This document shows, piece by piece, positions 11,325-22,598 of a DNA stretch of 64,000 bases. Made by a program: the position numbers and the translations under genes. The notes beneath the pieces were generated by a model. It was not told where the DNA came from. It did no database searches and saw only the letters and a program-made list of their open reading frames with translations. The number at the start of each line of letters is the position of its first letter. Within the stretch, counting starts at the first letter, position 1. The DNA is from Corinectria fuckeliana. Taxonomy: Eukaryota; Ascomycota; Sordariomycetes; Hypocreales; Nectriaceae. The DNA is taken from contig WPDH01000061.1 in the NCBI GenBank assembly GCA_019137255.1, positions 62,001-126,000 on the forward strand, in the 5' to 3' direction.

Positions 11325-14300
11325 ATGCCCGACGAGCTTCATCCGCTGCTGTCGCCGCCGCCTCTGCTTCCAACAGCCGCAAGACCCCTACCCTCGTCTT
11401 CGTTGGTCTCTGTTTCGACACCACAATCGAGCGAAAACGAGCGTTGGACCGGACATGGTGACGTCAAGAAGTCTCGAATAGCATCCTCCTCCCTCTCTCC
11501 GTCCATATCTCATTCTCTCTCGCTCGGGCTCTCTCCCTCTACCTCCGCTCCCGTCTGCGTCTCTGCGCCAACGCCGACCGCCTCGTTTGTCCTGCGCCCG
11601 ACGTCCCCCGAACTCCTGGAGAGCACCCTCGCCACCACCCTACGCCGTGCAGACTCCAGCATGCTCCTCCTCCACCAAATCGGGAGTATCAAGACGGGCG
11701 AGGTCGTTCGATACACAGTCACCTACACGCCGTCCCAAGACCGCATCCTGCCCTCGCCCGAGAAGCTCTTCCTGCGAGTCCGCAATACGTGCGCCATTGC
11801 ACTACGCGCTGCTTTCGTACACGGCCCCTATACCCTCTCCGTCGCCGCCTACCCCGCCGCCTTCAACCCCAACGAAAAGTTCGAGAACCCCGAACGGTAT
11901 GGCGTCCCCGAGTTTGAGCCCATGGTCAAGGCTGGTGGCACATGGGAGTGCGAGCTCGTCGTTCCCGACGACATCCGTCAAAGCGCCGGCATGGGAGGAC
12001 ACGGCGGTTTCGGCAAGTCCCCCGAGCATGATGAAGAATGCGCCAGCTGGATTATTGAGGTAGCGTCGCAGGTCATATTCTCGACGTCGGCCTCCGTTGG
12101 ATTCGAGGTTGTGTTAGCACGGGACAAAAAGTCGCTGGACCTGAGCAGCATTAGCCCTGTCATCAGTAGCCAAGCCCAGGTACCACAGCCCGGCAAGGTG
12201 AGCGACCATCAGCAGAGCATCGGCGCCAAGGACGGGCACCACCCGGCGCAGCCTCGCGGTGTCTTCTCGCGGGCGGTACGAGTCAAGGTCGAAGACACTG
12301 CAAAGCTGTGGAACACGCCAAAACTTCCGAGTTGGGATGAACTCGACGACGGCCAAGCACTGAAAAGTCAAGGCCCGAATAAGCCCGTCGAACACAAGCC
12401 CGAGACAGGCGACTCGAGAGCGAAGGGAGAACCAGTGCCCCGCAAGCAAAAGAAGATCCACATGGTGGTATTGACCCATGGCCTGCATAGTAACCTTGGC
12501 GGTGACATGCTGTTCATGAAGGAGAGCATTGATGCGGCCGTAAGGCAAGCCAAGATCGATGCCAAGGCACGGCGGGCCAAGGAGCGAGCTTCTCGAAGGC
12601 AACGCGAAAACTCAGATACCAATCTGCCAACGAGTAATAACGATCAGAACAAGTCATACGATGAGGATGCCGATGAGAGCGACGACGAAGAGGTCATTGT
12701 TCGGGGCTATTCGGGAAACGCCACCAAGACTGAGAGAGGTATCAAATATCTGGGCAAACGCCTTGCCAGATACGTTCTCTCCACGACGTATCCAGACCAG
12801 CCATTTCTACCTTCAACTAAAGGGGCAACCGATCCTGTGCTTCAAACTGTCAAGGGGGACAAGGGCGATTCTGACTTGGAACCAGCACACAAACACAGCA
12901 CTGTCCTCTTGAATCACAGTAGAGAGCACCTACAGAAACATCAGCGTCCATTCAAAATCACCAGCATCAGTTTCATTGCACACTCCTTGGGAGGGCTGGT
13001 GCAGACGTACGCCATCGCTTATATTCAAAAGCACTCACCTCAGTTCTTTGACCTCATCAAGCCCATCAACTTCATTACTTTGGCGACTCCATTTCTGGGA
13101 CTTAGCAACGAGAACCCACTTTATGTCAAGTTTGCGCTGGACTTCGGCTTTGTAGGCAGGACGGGCAAGGACTTGGGCCTAACGTGGAGGGCTCCGACGA
13201 TTGCGCGGAGCGGATGGGGGGCCATCGTCGGCAACCTTGGAGAGACGGCGCACAAGAAGGTGTACGGAGAATCGCAGCCAGAGTCAAAGCCCCTGCTGAG
13301 GATCCTACCGACAGGGCCGGCGCATACGGCCTTGAAGAAATTCCGCAACCGCACCGTGTACTCCAACGTGGTCAACGATGGCATCGTCCCCCTGCGCACC
13401 AGCTGTCTCCTGTTCCTAGACTGGCAAGGTCTCGGTCGCGTCGAGAAGGCCCGGCGCGATGTCGGCTTAGTCGAGACGGTAGTTGGCTTCGGGTGGGCAG
13501 AGCTGACCGGTGCGAACATGGGTTCTCCACGTCAAAGGCAGGTTCCAGCGGGTGAGAGGCAGAGTCAAGTTTTGTCTGGAGCAACGACGCCTCGTGAGCC
13601 TCGTGAGAACATGCTCGAGGTCCCACTGCCACCCAACAATGCGATTCTCGAAGATGACCGGACGAGTTTGCGGTCCGTCCCTACACCATATGCTGATGAG
13701 GTGCCATCCGATTCGGGGGAGTCTAATAGCAGCGGACCGTTGTCGGGCTTCTTCAGCTTTTTCAAGAGTAACGAGCCAGCAAAGCCGCCCATAGTCTCGC
13801 AGAAGCAAAAGATGATTTTCCGGAGAAGTCAGACGATCGGTTTGGGAGAAGCTTCAGCCAGCGGGGACCTTAGCCCTTCACCATCGTCCAAGCCGTCGAA
13901 GGTCACGTCCGGACACGAGGAGGACGAAGAGGGGGTTACAGCTCCGCCCAGGACGACCTTTTTTGAGTCTGCCGGCGACCTCCTCAACCCCAAGATGCCA
14001 GATGTCGAGTATCTCCTTGATCCGTCTAAGCGACCGCGGACCATCTTCCATGACCGCGTCTACCACCCATCCGATATCCCAGGGCCACCGATGAAGAAAC
14101 GGCCCACAACGTTAGTCCGAAGAAAGACTCTCACGCCAGCAAGCTCTGTCTCGCGTGCCTCGATAGGCAGCGGGGAGTCATCGCCCTATCCCTCGATGAG
14201 CCACGAAGACACGACGCAGTCGTTAAGAGACTACGACGACACAGCAAACACCAATCCCGACAAAGACCCTCAAGAGATGATCGACAGCTCCAACATGCGC

Positions 14301-14969
14301 GTCGAGGAAAAGATTGCAAGGGCCTACCATCGGAACTTGTCTTGGAGAAAAGTCTTGGTCAAGTTGGAACCTGACGCGCACAACAACATCTGTGTCCGTC
14401 GAATGTTCGCCAATGCCTATGGCTGGCCTGTTGTTAAGCACATGGTCGATGCCCACTTCAGCGACTCGGCGGCCGCCCAGATGCGAACGGAAGACGAGAG
14501 CAATCGCGAGCGGGCACGGGAAATCAGCCAGCCACCCGATGAGCACGGCGGCGAGACCAAGAGCAGCAGAGACAATCTTCCTAACACGGAGGAACCGCCC
14601 GCCACATGTTCCGAGAGCGAGGCCCGCGAAGCCCTAGATGAGGTATCTGATCTGCCGGTCCCGCCGCGCTCGCAAGGCAGCGATGTCTCCGGGCACCGGC
14701 TGCGAACTGAGCAAGATGGCTCGATGACCTGGAGTGAGCGCGACTGGGTTGATAGCGAATGCGATAGCGATCTGGACTTTGGCGGCGAGCTGTCTTCGTC
14801 CGAGCGAGCGCCGGCAATAGTTGGATCGCCCTCATCGCAGGACAAGGGCAAGGAAATGCAGCGCAGTTCTAGCCCGCTTTCAGCTGGATGGAACTGGGCC
14901 GAGAAGATCGTGGGGAAAGGGGGCTCGGCACGGGAAAAGAGCCCTGTAGACGAGAGCGCGAAGAACTAA
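11325..14969 (+). CDS. DUF676 (Rog1-type) lipase/serine esterase, long form
   Basis: Alpha/beta-hydrolase of the DUF676 family, related to yeast Rog1, a monoacylglycerol lipase. It is intronless, with 1214 residues from the ATG at 11325. The frame is open 5' of this, and an internal ATG near 11660 (MLLLHQIGSIKTGEV) is an alternative start. The N-terminal domain (about 110-290) contains the conserved GEVVRYTVTYTPS and LPSPEKLFLRVRN region. The hydrolase core starts at IHMVVLTHGLHSN, which is the oxyanion strand. The nucleophile is S554 in FIAHSLGGLVQTY, followed by INFITLATPFLG. The acid and His are probably in the VVNDGIVPLRTS region. The C-terminal 450 residues are acidic and disordered, with the conserved segment RVEEKIARAYHRNLSWRKVLV near residue 990. 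That length is usual in filamentous fungi. Substrate and membrane association are not shown by the sequence. Confidence 0.87.
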   Translation: MPDELHPLLSPPPLLPTAARPLPSSSLVSVSTPQSSENERWTGHGDVKKSRIASSSLSPSISHSLSLGLSPSTSAPVCVSAPTPTASFVLRPTSPELLESTLATTLRRADSSMLLLHQIGSIKTGEVVRYTVTYTPSQDRILPSPEKLFLRVRNTCAIALRAAFVHGPYTLSVAAYPAAFNPNEKFENPERYGVPEFEPMVKAGGTWECELVVPDDIRQSAGMGGHGGFGKSPEHDEECASWIIEVASQVIFSTSASVGFEVVLARDKKSLDLSSISPVISSQAQVPQPGKVSDHQQSIGAKDGHHPAQPRGVFSRAVRVKVEDTAKLWNTPKLPSWDELDDGQALKSQGPNKPVEHKPETGDSRAKGEPVPRKQKKIHMVVLTHGLHSNLGGDMLFMKESIDAAVRQAKIDAKARRAKERASRRQRENSDTNLPTSNNDQNKSYDEDADESDDEEVIVRGYSGNATKTERGIKYLGKRLARYVLSTTYPDQPFLPSTKGATDPVLQTVKGDKGDSDLEPAHKHSTVLLNHSREHLQKHQRPFKITSISFIAHSLGGLVQTYAIAYIQKHSPQFFDLIKPINFITLATPFLGLSNENPLYVKFALDFGFVGRTGKDLGLTWRAPTIARSGWGAIVGNLGETAHKKVYGESQPESKPLLRILPTGPAHTALKKFRNRTVYSNVVNDGIVPLRTSCLLFLDWQGLGRVEKARRDVGLVETVVGFGWAELTGANMGSPRQRQVPAGERQSQVLSGATTPREPRENMLEVPLPPNNAILEDDRTSLRSVPTPYADEVPSDSGESNSSGPLSGFFSFFKSNEPAKPPIVSQKQKMIFRRSQTIGLGEASASGDLSPSPSSKPSKVTSGHEEDEEGVTAPPRTTFFESAGDLLNPKMPDVEYLLDPSKRPRTIFHDRVYHPSDIPGPPMKKRPTTLVRRKTLTPASSVSRASIGSGESSPYPSMSHEDTTQSLRDYDDTANTNPDKDPQEMIDSSNMRVEEKIARAYHRNLSWRKVLVKLEPDAHNNICVRRMFANAYGWPVVKHMVDAHFSDSAAAQMRTEDESNRERAREISQPPDEHGGETKSSRDNLPNTEEPPATCSESEAREALDEVSDLPVPPRSQGSDVSGHRLRTEQDGSMTWSERDWVDSECDSDLDFGGELSSSERAPAIVGSPSSQDKGKEMQRSSSPLSAGWNWAEKIVGKGGSAREKSPVDESAKN

Positions 14970-15833
14970 GACGATTGGATATAGATATACTTGTCATAAC
15001 GAGGACTTGGGGGGGGGGGGGATGTGTGCTTAAATAGAGTACTAGTAGAGTTATAATAAATGAGCTATACAAGGCATGGGATTACATGATATGTGTCAAA
15101 ATTGTATGACCTTATTCAGCTCTCGGTACTGCGTTATGCTTGGGAAACTGAAGGAATCAATCAAATACATCACCATATAATTGACTGCAGCCATGGGATT
15201 GTACATTAGTATTTGTATCGCTCCATGTTGCCGTATGTCATCGCTCACTCGAGTTTAATTGTTGGAAGGGGCTCGTTCGCCCTTTATATGTTGGCCAGCA
15301 TTGTTCAGGGACATGTGTCCCTCAGCAGAAGGTCCTGATTTTGTTTACATGAGACAACAATGAAGTTGTAAATGGATAGCGTACTGTCCTGGGTACGTAG
15401 TAAGTTAGTCCATCCTAATGATGCTTGATATCAAGACGTTAAAGTTAGCACAACTTAGTCCCTATACGCAAAATACTACATTAAAATGGATATTGAGCAA
15501 AATCTGAAACATGTGAGGCCGTTGAGTGGAACATGTGTACCTGTGGTATGCTCTCGCTAGAGATGACCAAAGGTTGTTGAGGATCTCTTCGTTCTAGGTA
15601 ACCTTTAGCAGGCCACTCTTGTGACAAGCTTAATCGTGAACTCGGGCGAGCTTGAACGAGCCTAATCCGAGACTGCTTAATCTTAACAAAACGCTAGGCA
15701 AAAGCCCTGAAGTGGAGCACTTGTTGAGCAAAATACGAGTGAGTGGGAGCACACAAGGCCTCCCCTCCCTCTGTCAGGAACGAGCAAAAATGTCAAAAAG
15801 AAAGGACATGCGATGGATTCAAACCACCCAAGT
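14970..15833. other. Intergenic, AT-rich
   Basis: Relatively AT-rich stretch after the lipase gene. It has a 13-G run (15009-15021) and no supported gene before the tRNA. The AT-richness could be an old repeat degraded by RIP, but I see no element ends. Confidence 0.4.
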
Positions 15834-15924
15834 TGGACGAACAGGGAATCGAACCCTGGACCACTCCCAGATATCTTCGGATGAATTATGCTAAGGGAGT
15901 ATTATACCACTAAACCATTCGCCC
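15834..15924 (-). tRNA. tRNA-Ala (AGC) with 19-nt intron
   Basis: On the minus strand a 7-bp acceptor stem forms (GGGCGAA with TTCGTCC, one G-U pair) with discriminator A (15834). The anticodon arm is CTCCC-TTAGCAT-GGGAG, giving anticodon AGC, and the T-arm contains GGTTCGATTCC. A 19-nt intron sits at the canonical position one base 3' of the anticodon (after A37). The mature length is 72 nt before CCA addition. B-box and A-box promoter elements are internal. Confidence 0.93.
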
Positions 15925-16704
15925 GAGTGAATGTTGAGTTAAGTGTACGAAATTTGCGGTTAGGAAGTAACGACCTGATCGCTTCTGAGTGGTGGGGTGG
16001 GGAGGGGAAGTGGGGGATGGAGGCGGCTGGCTGGGGGGGGTGTTCGTCTTGGCGGTAATGACACCAAGACTTGGCCTGAAGAGTGCGGGGCCCTTTTTGC
16101 ATCAACTCTGCGTGGTTGGGAAATGAAGTGTGATGATCAAGGGAAGAGGTGTCGGATAAGAAAAGAGACGGGGGGTTGAAGGATGGCTCGCTGTTGGAAG
16201 CAGGTAGTTAGGCATCCAGGCCACATCAAATGCTTTCCCATGTTGAGTCGTGAATGATTAGATAAGGCATAGATACATATGTAATTGCAGCAGTTTCGCG
16301 CACGTGCAATAAATAGGCCCCAACCATAGCAACCATGTGCGTCATTGAAGGCCCGTTTCGGGGGCCTCCCGAGGGACCTGTCAAGGCTCGCAAAAAAAAA
16401 CCAATCATCGTCGTCAGCTTCGCCACAGCTCAATCGCTCTGGAATCTTGTCCTTAGCTCAGCTTGCAGGTGTCCTAGGATCTCGGCCAATTCGAACTGCC
16501 ATCCTGTTTACTACACCGCTCCCCTCCGCGTTCTCTCCATACATCATCGCTTCTGCGGCTGCCTCGCGATGCTATCGTAACTGCATCTCCAAGCCAAGCC
16601 CAGCTCGCCCAGACGCCTCCCTCCCGCGTCCGCCTCGCGCCCACCGAATAGATCCCGGAATCAAACAGGCCCTCCTCTCTCCTCCTGTCGCAACATCCGC
16701 CGCC
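15925..16704. other. Intergenic: upstream of the Mit_KHE1 gene
   Basis: Holds the leader of the next gene. The reading frame is open upstream of 16705 back to 16345, but the composition becomes CT-rich and UTR-like. No other feature seen. Confidence 0.5.
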
Positions 16705-17606
16705 ATGCGCCTCCTCCTCCTCCCGCTCTCCACGCGGCGCACCCTGTTGTACGCACAGCGCCTCAACGTCGTCACCCTTCCCCGGGACCGCAGCTACCTC
16801 GACCGCGGCACTGGCTGGGCCGCCAAGACCTGGGCCTCGTGGGAGAAGCAGGACTCGGGCTGGAAGCGCAAGGTCGTCGACTACGGCAACCACGCCTTCA
16901 GGCGCATCCCATACCAAGAATGGGGCCTCAAGTCAGTCCCGCCGCTGTCGTCGCGACGCCGCGCCGACGAGCTTGACGGAACGGAAACGGTCGAGCTGTG
17001 CTACCCCAGCTCCGTCATCCCGCACGCCAAGGCCGAGGGGATCCTCCAGACCTTGGCGACCGAGAGGCAGGCCCTGCACCGCAAGAGGTTGATCTGGTGC
17101 TGCATTGGCATGCCGATTTCTGCCCCCTTTGCGCTTGTGCCAATGTAGGTGACCCTACGTCTCAAATCCTTACATGGCAGCATCACTGACATGCTCCCAG
17201 AATCCCCAACCTACCATTCTTCTACCTCCTCTACCGTGCATGGTCCCATTGGCGAGCCATTGCTGGGGGCAAGCACATCCAATGGCTCCTTGAGAAGAAG
17301 CTCCTCCGGCTCACGCCGTCGGTGATCCTCGACCAGCTCTATGCCACCCACGCCGCGCCCCCCAAAGAACCCCTCAACAGGGAGGAGACTCTCCTGACGC
17401 ATAAGGAGGTCCAGACGTTCTCCAGCCAACTCGATATCCCGGCCCTGGAGATTGAGCTGGAGAGGGCGATATGGCAGGTCGACCAGTCGCTCAAGGACCC
17501 GAGCCAGGAGGATCCGAAGGACACTGCCGCCGGGCCGGCACCTGAAAAGTCGGACACAACATCTCCTCCCCCGGAGAGCAAATCGGACGACAAGAAAGAC
17601 CAATGA
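16705..17606 (+). CDS. Mitochondrial K+/H+ exchange-related protein (Mit_KHE1 family)
   Basis: Predicted inner-membrane protein of the Mit_KHE1 family (yeast YDL183C), linked to mitochondrial potassium/proton exchange. Exons 16705-17144 and 17201-17606 give 281 residues. The N-terminus (MRLLLLPLSTRRTLLYAQRL) is basic and amphipathic, consistent with mitochondrial import. The family core is visible as KRLIWCCIGMPISAPFALVPIIPN, followed across the splice by LPFFYLLYRAWSHWRA, a hydrophobic pair of membrane segments. The C-terminus is acidic and proline-rich. The intron (17145-17200) has GTAGGT and CCCAG ends; the join restores the conserved VPIIPN motif, which supports it. ATG 16705 has a good context (gccgccATGc) and fits a presequence, although the frame stays open upstream. 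Confidence 0.82.
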
Positions 17607-17854
17607 GTAAAAAGCTGCTACGCCTCGGACGATGTATGATATGATAATCGGTACGGCCGCGCATTACGGGTAGACGGACGCATAGACCAAGGAAAACGAC
17701 GGGCGAGTGTACGCGGGTATACGAATATTTTATAGACACTTCTCAACCCCAGGTCGGGCGGGCGCAGAGAAAACCCCCAAATTTCCAGGCCATCGTTACA
17801 ATCATTATCATTACCACCTCTCTCGTCCCCGTTTTCACCCTGACGCCCTCCCAG

Positions 17855-18387
17855 TCATAAGGGCCCCTTCGACAGCATGAGGTTCTGTGCACTCAACGCC
17901 GGCAACACGCCTGCTAGGCCCATGGCAAACATGATCCGCCGCGTCGTGAAGCTCGCCAAATCTGGCAGCCGGAACACAATCGCAGATTTCTTCCCGTCGA
18001 CATATCCCACCAGGGAGAAGCCGAGTCCCAGGCTTCCCAGGCCGGGCAGCGGCGGACAACAACCCTGAGGCTCCGGGTCAGCAATCTACATCTTCGCCAT
18101 TTGGATGGTACCTAGGGACTTGATTGACTTACTCGGTTTTTGGTCACTCTGCGGCACACGAAGCCGGCATGCTCACCGCCCTGAGCCAACTGCGCATTCA
18201 GCACATGGCCACGCCACGCCTCGGCTGCTTTGCTTCGTAGCAGCCGCTGCGCGAGCGGGTGCGACGTCGGCGAGCGCCGGCTTGCCCGGCCTCGTCTCCG
18301 GCGGACGAGGCGGGAGGCGTTGCCCTCGGTGGTGGGGTTGAGCGGCGAGGAGACCAAGGGAATGTAGGACGAAGTGAAGGAGGCCAT
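17855..18387 (-). CDS. Small two-exon membrane protein, unknown
   Basis: Not recognised. Exon 1 is 18133-18387, starting in an excellent context (catcaaaATGgcc). Exon 2 is 17855-18064, after a 68-nt intron (GTAAGT...CCTCAG), giving 154 residues. Exon 1 begins MASFTSSYIPLVSSPLNP and is Arg/Ser-rich. Exon 2 encodes two hydrophobic stretches, LGSLGLGFSLVGYV and IMFAMGLAGVLPALSAQNL, separated by DGKKSAIVFRLPD, which looks like a small hairpin membrane protein, perhaps mitochondrial. The 3' end converges with the Mit_KHE1 gene 248 bases away. The intron is supported by clean splice sites and by the globular-looking exon 2 rather than by homology. The end of exon 1 could be wrong. Confidence 0.5.
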
Positions 18388-19055
18388 TTTGATGTATGGA
18401 ATAACAATGTAAAGGGATATTGAAGGGGAGAGGGATGTTGCTTCTGCCTTGTGAACTGGTCTTCACGCGGGATGTCGGTATTTAATGAATAACATACGCG
18501 GGGCGGGCGAAGGGTACGAAAGAACACTACTAGGGGCTGGAGCATCACAACTAAAACATTGACGCTTTCTGGAATGCTCGCGCGCATAGTCGCGACCCCT
18601 CAGCTGAACCACACGTAGGCTTTCCCGGGTGCTTAGGGACTCCCTAGTCAGGGACACTGCGCAGAAAGGCGATTTAAAAAAAAAAACAGAGACATGGGGC
18701 TTCCGCGAGACGATTGGTGTCGATATCTTAGCATGGTTTGTGCCTCCCTTGTATTGAGGTGGACTATTGACAGCCCGTCGTGGAACTATTTCCCATCCCT
18801 CATAGAGAAGAGATGAGCTCGAAACCCGGAAATTGCGATGCCATGAGACGCGATTTTGATCAAACAGAAATGGGCATTATATTGTGTATAGTCCTGGGCC
18901 CCCGACGCTGGAGGGCGATGCCAGGTATTAGGTTGAGAAGGGCATGAATGTTATGTGTACCTAAGCGAGTGACCAAGCCGTCTCCAACGCCGTCCCTGAT
19001 TATGTATGTACCCAATGCAACGCATTATCTTGAAATAAGCCTATCGAGCCTTTCT
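18388..19055. other. Intergenic between two minus-strand genes
   Basis: Contains the upstream region of the small membrane-protein gene and the 3' flank of the svf1 gene. A poly-A stretch is near 18676. Nothing else recognised. Confidence 0.5.
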
Positions 19056-20409
19056 TCACTCTGAGGACGTGGGATCCGAGATGAAGGTGGCCTCGGTGAA
19101 CATGGTGCCCTGCTCGACAATTTCCTCGTCGCCAATCTTCAGCTTAAGGGCGAGCTTGGGGTGGTACTGCGAAGCGTGCGAGTTAGCTGGACGCGGTCTT
19201 TATCGAGTAGAAGAGACATGACAAGAGCGCATAAGACGAACCTGGTAGATATATGGCTTGGTACCAGCAGCTCCGGCCACGATCTTCTTGACGAAGCCGG
19301 GGACCTCGGCCATGACGTCGACGCGGTCGGAGCGCTCACCAAGAGAACCCTCGGCGACGGCGGTGACGGGCTTCCCGTCCTTGGTGTTGCCGGACCATGC
19401 AAACTTGACATCGGTAGGCTCGGGCCAGTCGTTCGTAGTGTCGTCCTTGACGGCAGTGTGAGTGGCCGTGTGGGAGCAGCCGGCCATGATGATCTCGCCG
19501 TCCTTGACGATGCCGCCGACGGTGACGGTGCTGGTGCCGTACGAGGGCGGGGTGGTGAAGGCCATCATGACGGCGGAGTAGGTGGGGCCCTGGAAGTCGA
19601 CGAAGTTCCATGTCGCGGCCGCATGGTGGGGCTTCATGCCCTGGAGAGCGTGGATGAAGAGGGCGCGGCCCTTGAAGTCGATGGGACCCTCCTTGACGGA
19701 GATGGTGCCCTCAGCGGCGCATCGGGGCCAGAAGGCGTGTCGCATGGTGCCCCAAGGGTTGGCTGCGTCGGTGCCGAATAGGGTGTTGCCCGAGGAGCCG
19801 GCGTGGAAGCCGGGCGTCAAGCGGGTGATCTTCAGGTTGACGATGGCGCGGTCGTCGTTCATGCTCTTGATGGTGTAAGAGGTGCCGTCTTCGGATAGCT
19901 CGACGGCGCAGTCGTCGGCGTAGAAGCTATTCTTGTCATCACTGAGCTCGACATTCTTGAGGGGCGTAGAGCACCAGAGGTGAGGCTTGGTCGGGTCGGT
20001 GCTGAAGACCTTGCAATTGAACTGGCAGGTGGTGCGAATGCCACTTTTCAGGGACCATTGTCAGCAGTTTGTTCAGCCCAGCGAGGGAGAGGAAGCATAC
20101 GCGACGTTGCTGTAGATGACCTGGGCCAGGGCGACTTGGCCGCTCTCGGCGAAGAAGTAGAATACCTCGGTCTCAACCGACGTCGAATCCATGGCGAGCC
20201 ACTTCAGGTCCTCGCGCTTGAGCTCGGTGTAGGACGTCTTCTCGGCCTCGACGGCGACGGACCTGATGGCCTCGGGACCATAGATGGGCTCTTGGGTGCC
20301 GGCGACATTGGCCAGCCTGAGGAAGCGTCAGCTGCGTGTCCGTCTTGTTCGCCTGTCGCGCTGCAAGAGGGGAATATGTTCCTTACGTCTGTTTGGCCCA
20401 GTTGAACAT
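19056..20409 (-). CDS. SVF1: Survival factor 1 (Svf1 family)
   Basis: Svf1-family protein: two lipocalin-like halves, needed in yeast for survival of oxidative stress and diauxic shift and linked to ceramide transport from the ER. Exons (minus) are 20387-20409, 20101-20316, 19242-20043 and 19056-19166, giving 383 residues, the normal length. The start peptide MFNWAKQTLANVAGTQEPIYG matches the family. It is followed by LAMDSTSVETEVFYF, then CQFNCKVFSTDPTKPHLWCS and RAIVNLKITRLTPGFHAG in the central part. The four-exon join keeps frame at every step (23+216+802+111 bases), and all introns are GT-AG of 57-75 nt. The last exon supplies the conserved end YHPKLALKLKIGDEEIVEQG. No residue of note is missing. 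It shares a 2.2-kb divergent upstream region with areB. Confidence 0.92.
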
Positions 20410-22598
20410 GATGGCCGGAAGAAGATTGATGAATAGATGGGAAGTGGTGGAAGCCGCGTCAGTTTGGAACACCGGCGGATGGGGGACTGTTTATGGACGA
20501 CGGAATTTCGGGTTCGGGTTCGGATGTGATGGAGTTGGAAATGGACGTTGATTAATATGCGGTTTGTCACTTCACACCGCTGAAGGGCTGGTCTTGACTT
20601 CCGTCAGGTGGCGGGGCGGGCGGCAGGCTAGGTAGGTTGCTTTTCGGTGGAGGGGTCAACAGAGGCCTGTAAGAGGTTAAACAGGGCCCATGACGCCCAT
20701 AGCCGTGGCTGGTGAGTGTGGGGCCGTCCTGGAAAGGCCCTGTGGCTCGACTCGACGCCTCGCAGCTTTACACCCATCATGACGTGGTTTGCTCAGTACG
20801 ATGTACGAATTACGAATACGTACGAATGCATAGTGAAACGGCCAAAGACGCGTCGCTTTGCTGCTTAAGTACTGCTTACACCTTGTTTACTCGTACCGGC
20901 CTGACTACACCTACGCGTACATATGCACCCACTATACTTTGTACTACATCGCGAGGATCGCCCGTCTACCAACAATATTGATTAGTGCCTGCGCCGCAAT
21001 TCACCACTACAGCTGACGTATTACTTTGTACAGGCCGAGGAAAATCCCATTTTGTGCCCGACCGGAAGCCGCGGGAGTTGGAGGCCTCGTGGAATTAGGC
21101 ACAGCGAGGGCTGAAAGGTCGAATTGGTTGGCTGGCAAACTGGGAAATTTCCAGAACTGGCTGGCTGGACTTGCCATTATTACTAGCAGGATGGGACCTC
21201 TCCGCGGCTCACTGCATATTGTGATAATAGGGGCTCTATTGTTCAGTGCACTCTGTTGTTCTTAGGTAGGACGGACACGTGCTGAGTCGGAGATGATGGT
21301 GGCTGATGGTCATTAGTACGACCCTACTATGTACGAATACACTCAGATTGCAGAGCGTGTTGTGAGCTTATGAATGGGGATACGGATGCGGATGCGGCAA
21401 ATACGATCCGATAAAAGTAACCGGTTTCTCCATCTTGGATTAGGAAGAAGCACAGCTTGGACAATACCCGTGATGCAACAGAGCTCACAGTAACGGCCCC
21501 TGACTGTAAGCCCCTCTCGTTCTGGGACAACTTCAATAGCAAGATGGGACGTCCTCCTGACACGTACCTACTAGTAATAATAACAAGAACCACTTACCTA
21601 CCTACTAATTATGTAGCAACTAATACTAATGTCAATTAACAACCAACCGTAGGCAAAGGTCTCGCCAAGCACACCATCAGCTCATTCACAAAAGGGGTTC
21701 CGCCAGAAGAATCGCAAATCACTCTGCGGGTCCCATTATCACTATGATCCATCACGGGAACAGAAAAGAGATTTGGGTGGCCCCCTGGAGAAGATGGGCT
21801 ACTGTGACAGTGGATGCTACGTACCATTTAACACTTCCAGGGTTCATGCCTTGCTCGCTCCGGAACCCAAATTTCTCCACCGAGACGGGAATCACGGAGA
21901 CGATCAAATCGGCGATGATCCATCCATGAGCCCGCTCGCGTTTCCTGAAGCGTTGATAAGATCTTCGGCCTTGTGCTCGTGATCGGATAAGGGATTGATT
22001 ATCTCAGAGGGATAGTCTAAGGCTGGTCGCCAGAAATTACCAACGCACTGCAGACCTCCAAAGCGCCTGGATTCGCACCTGCGTCGCCCAATGAGAGCGC
22101 ATCCGTAGTGTGACCCTTCTTTTCTATTACGTGCAGCCGGGTTAAATCCCAACTTTATTGACCACCACCGGCCCGTCGCAGAAGACACCCGCACGCCTTC
22201 ACATTTAGGGGGCCGCCATGTTTTTTGTTTTGCCTGTATTTCGCCCCTCCATAGTACTTTGTACATTGTCGCCAACTGTCACACTGCTCCTACGGTTGGC
22301 GCGCTCGCCTTGAGGGAGTTTGGATTTTCGCGACCATTTTGATTCGGAACTGAACCTGGTTCTTATTCGTCCGCTCCGTTTGGCCCCGTGCTCCAAGTCA
22401 CTCGAATCTTCCCACATCCGCACGACTCTCGAATCGTTCATTGCACGCGACGGAATTTCAGTCGTACCGATCCATACCGCTCTCTCGAGTTCGCGACGGC
22501 CCTGGGCTCCAGCTCGACCCTGAGGGCTCCTCTACCGCCAGCCATCCCGGCCTTTACACACCTCTCGATCAAAGACCTGTCCCCTTCCTCGACCGGCG
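20410..22598. other. Divergent upstream region of SVF1 and areB
   Basis: A 2.2-kb gap without supported genes. Dispersed motifs include a cluster of TACGAA/TACGTA near 20800-20830. The areB-proximal part is CT-rich, consistent with a long 5' leader. Confidence 0.5.

Noticed and set aside
14970..15833. RIP-degraded transposon
   Set aside because: The stretch is AT-rich, but no transposase or reverse-transcriptase remnants or terminal repeats can be seen.
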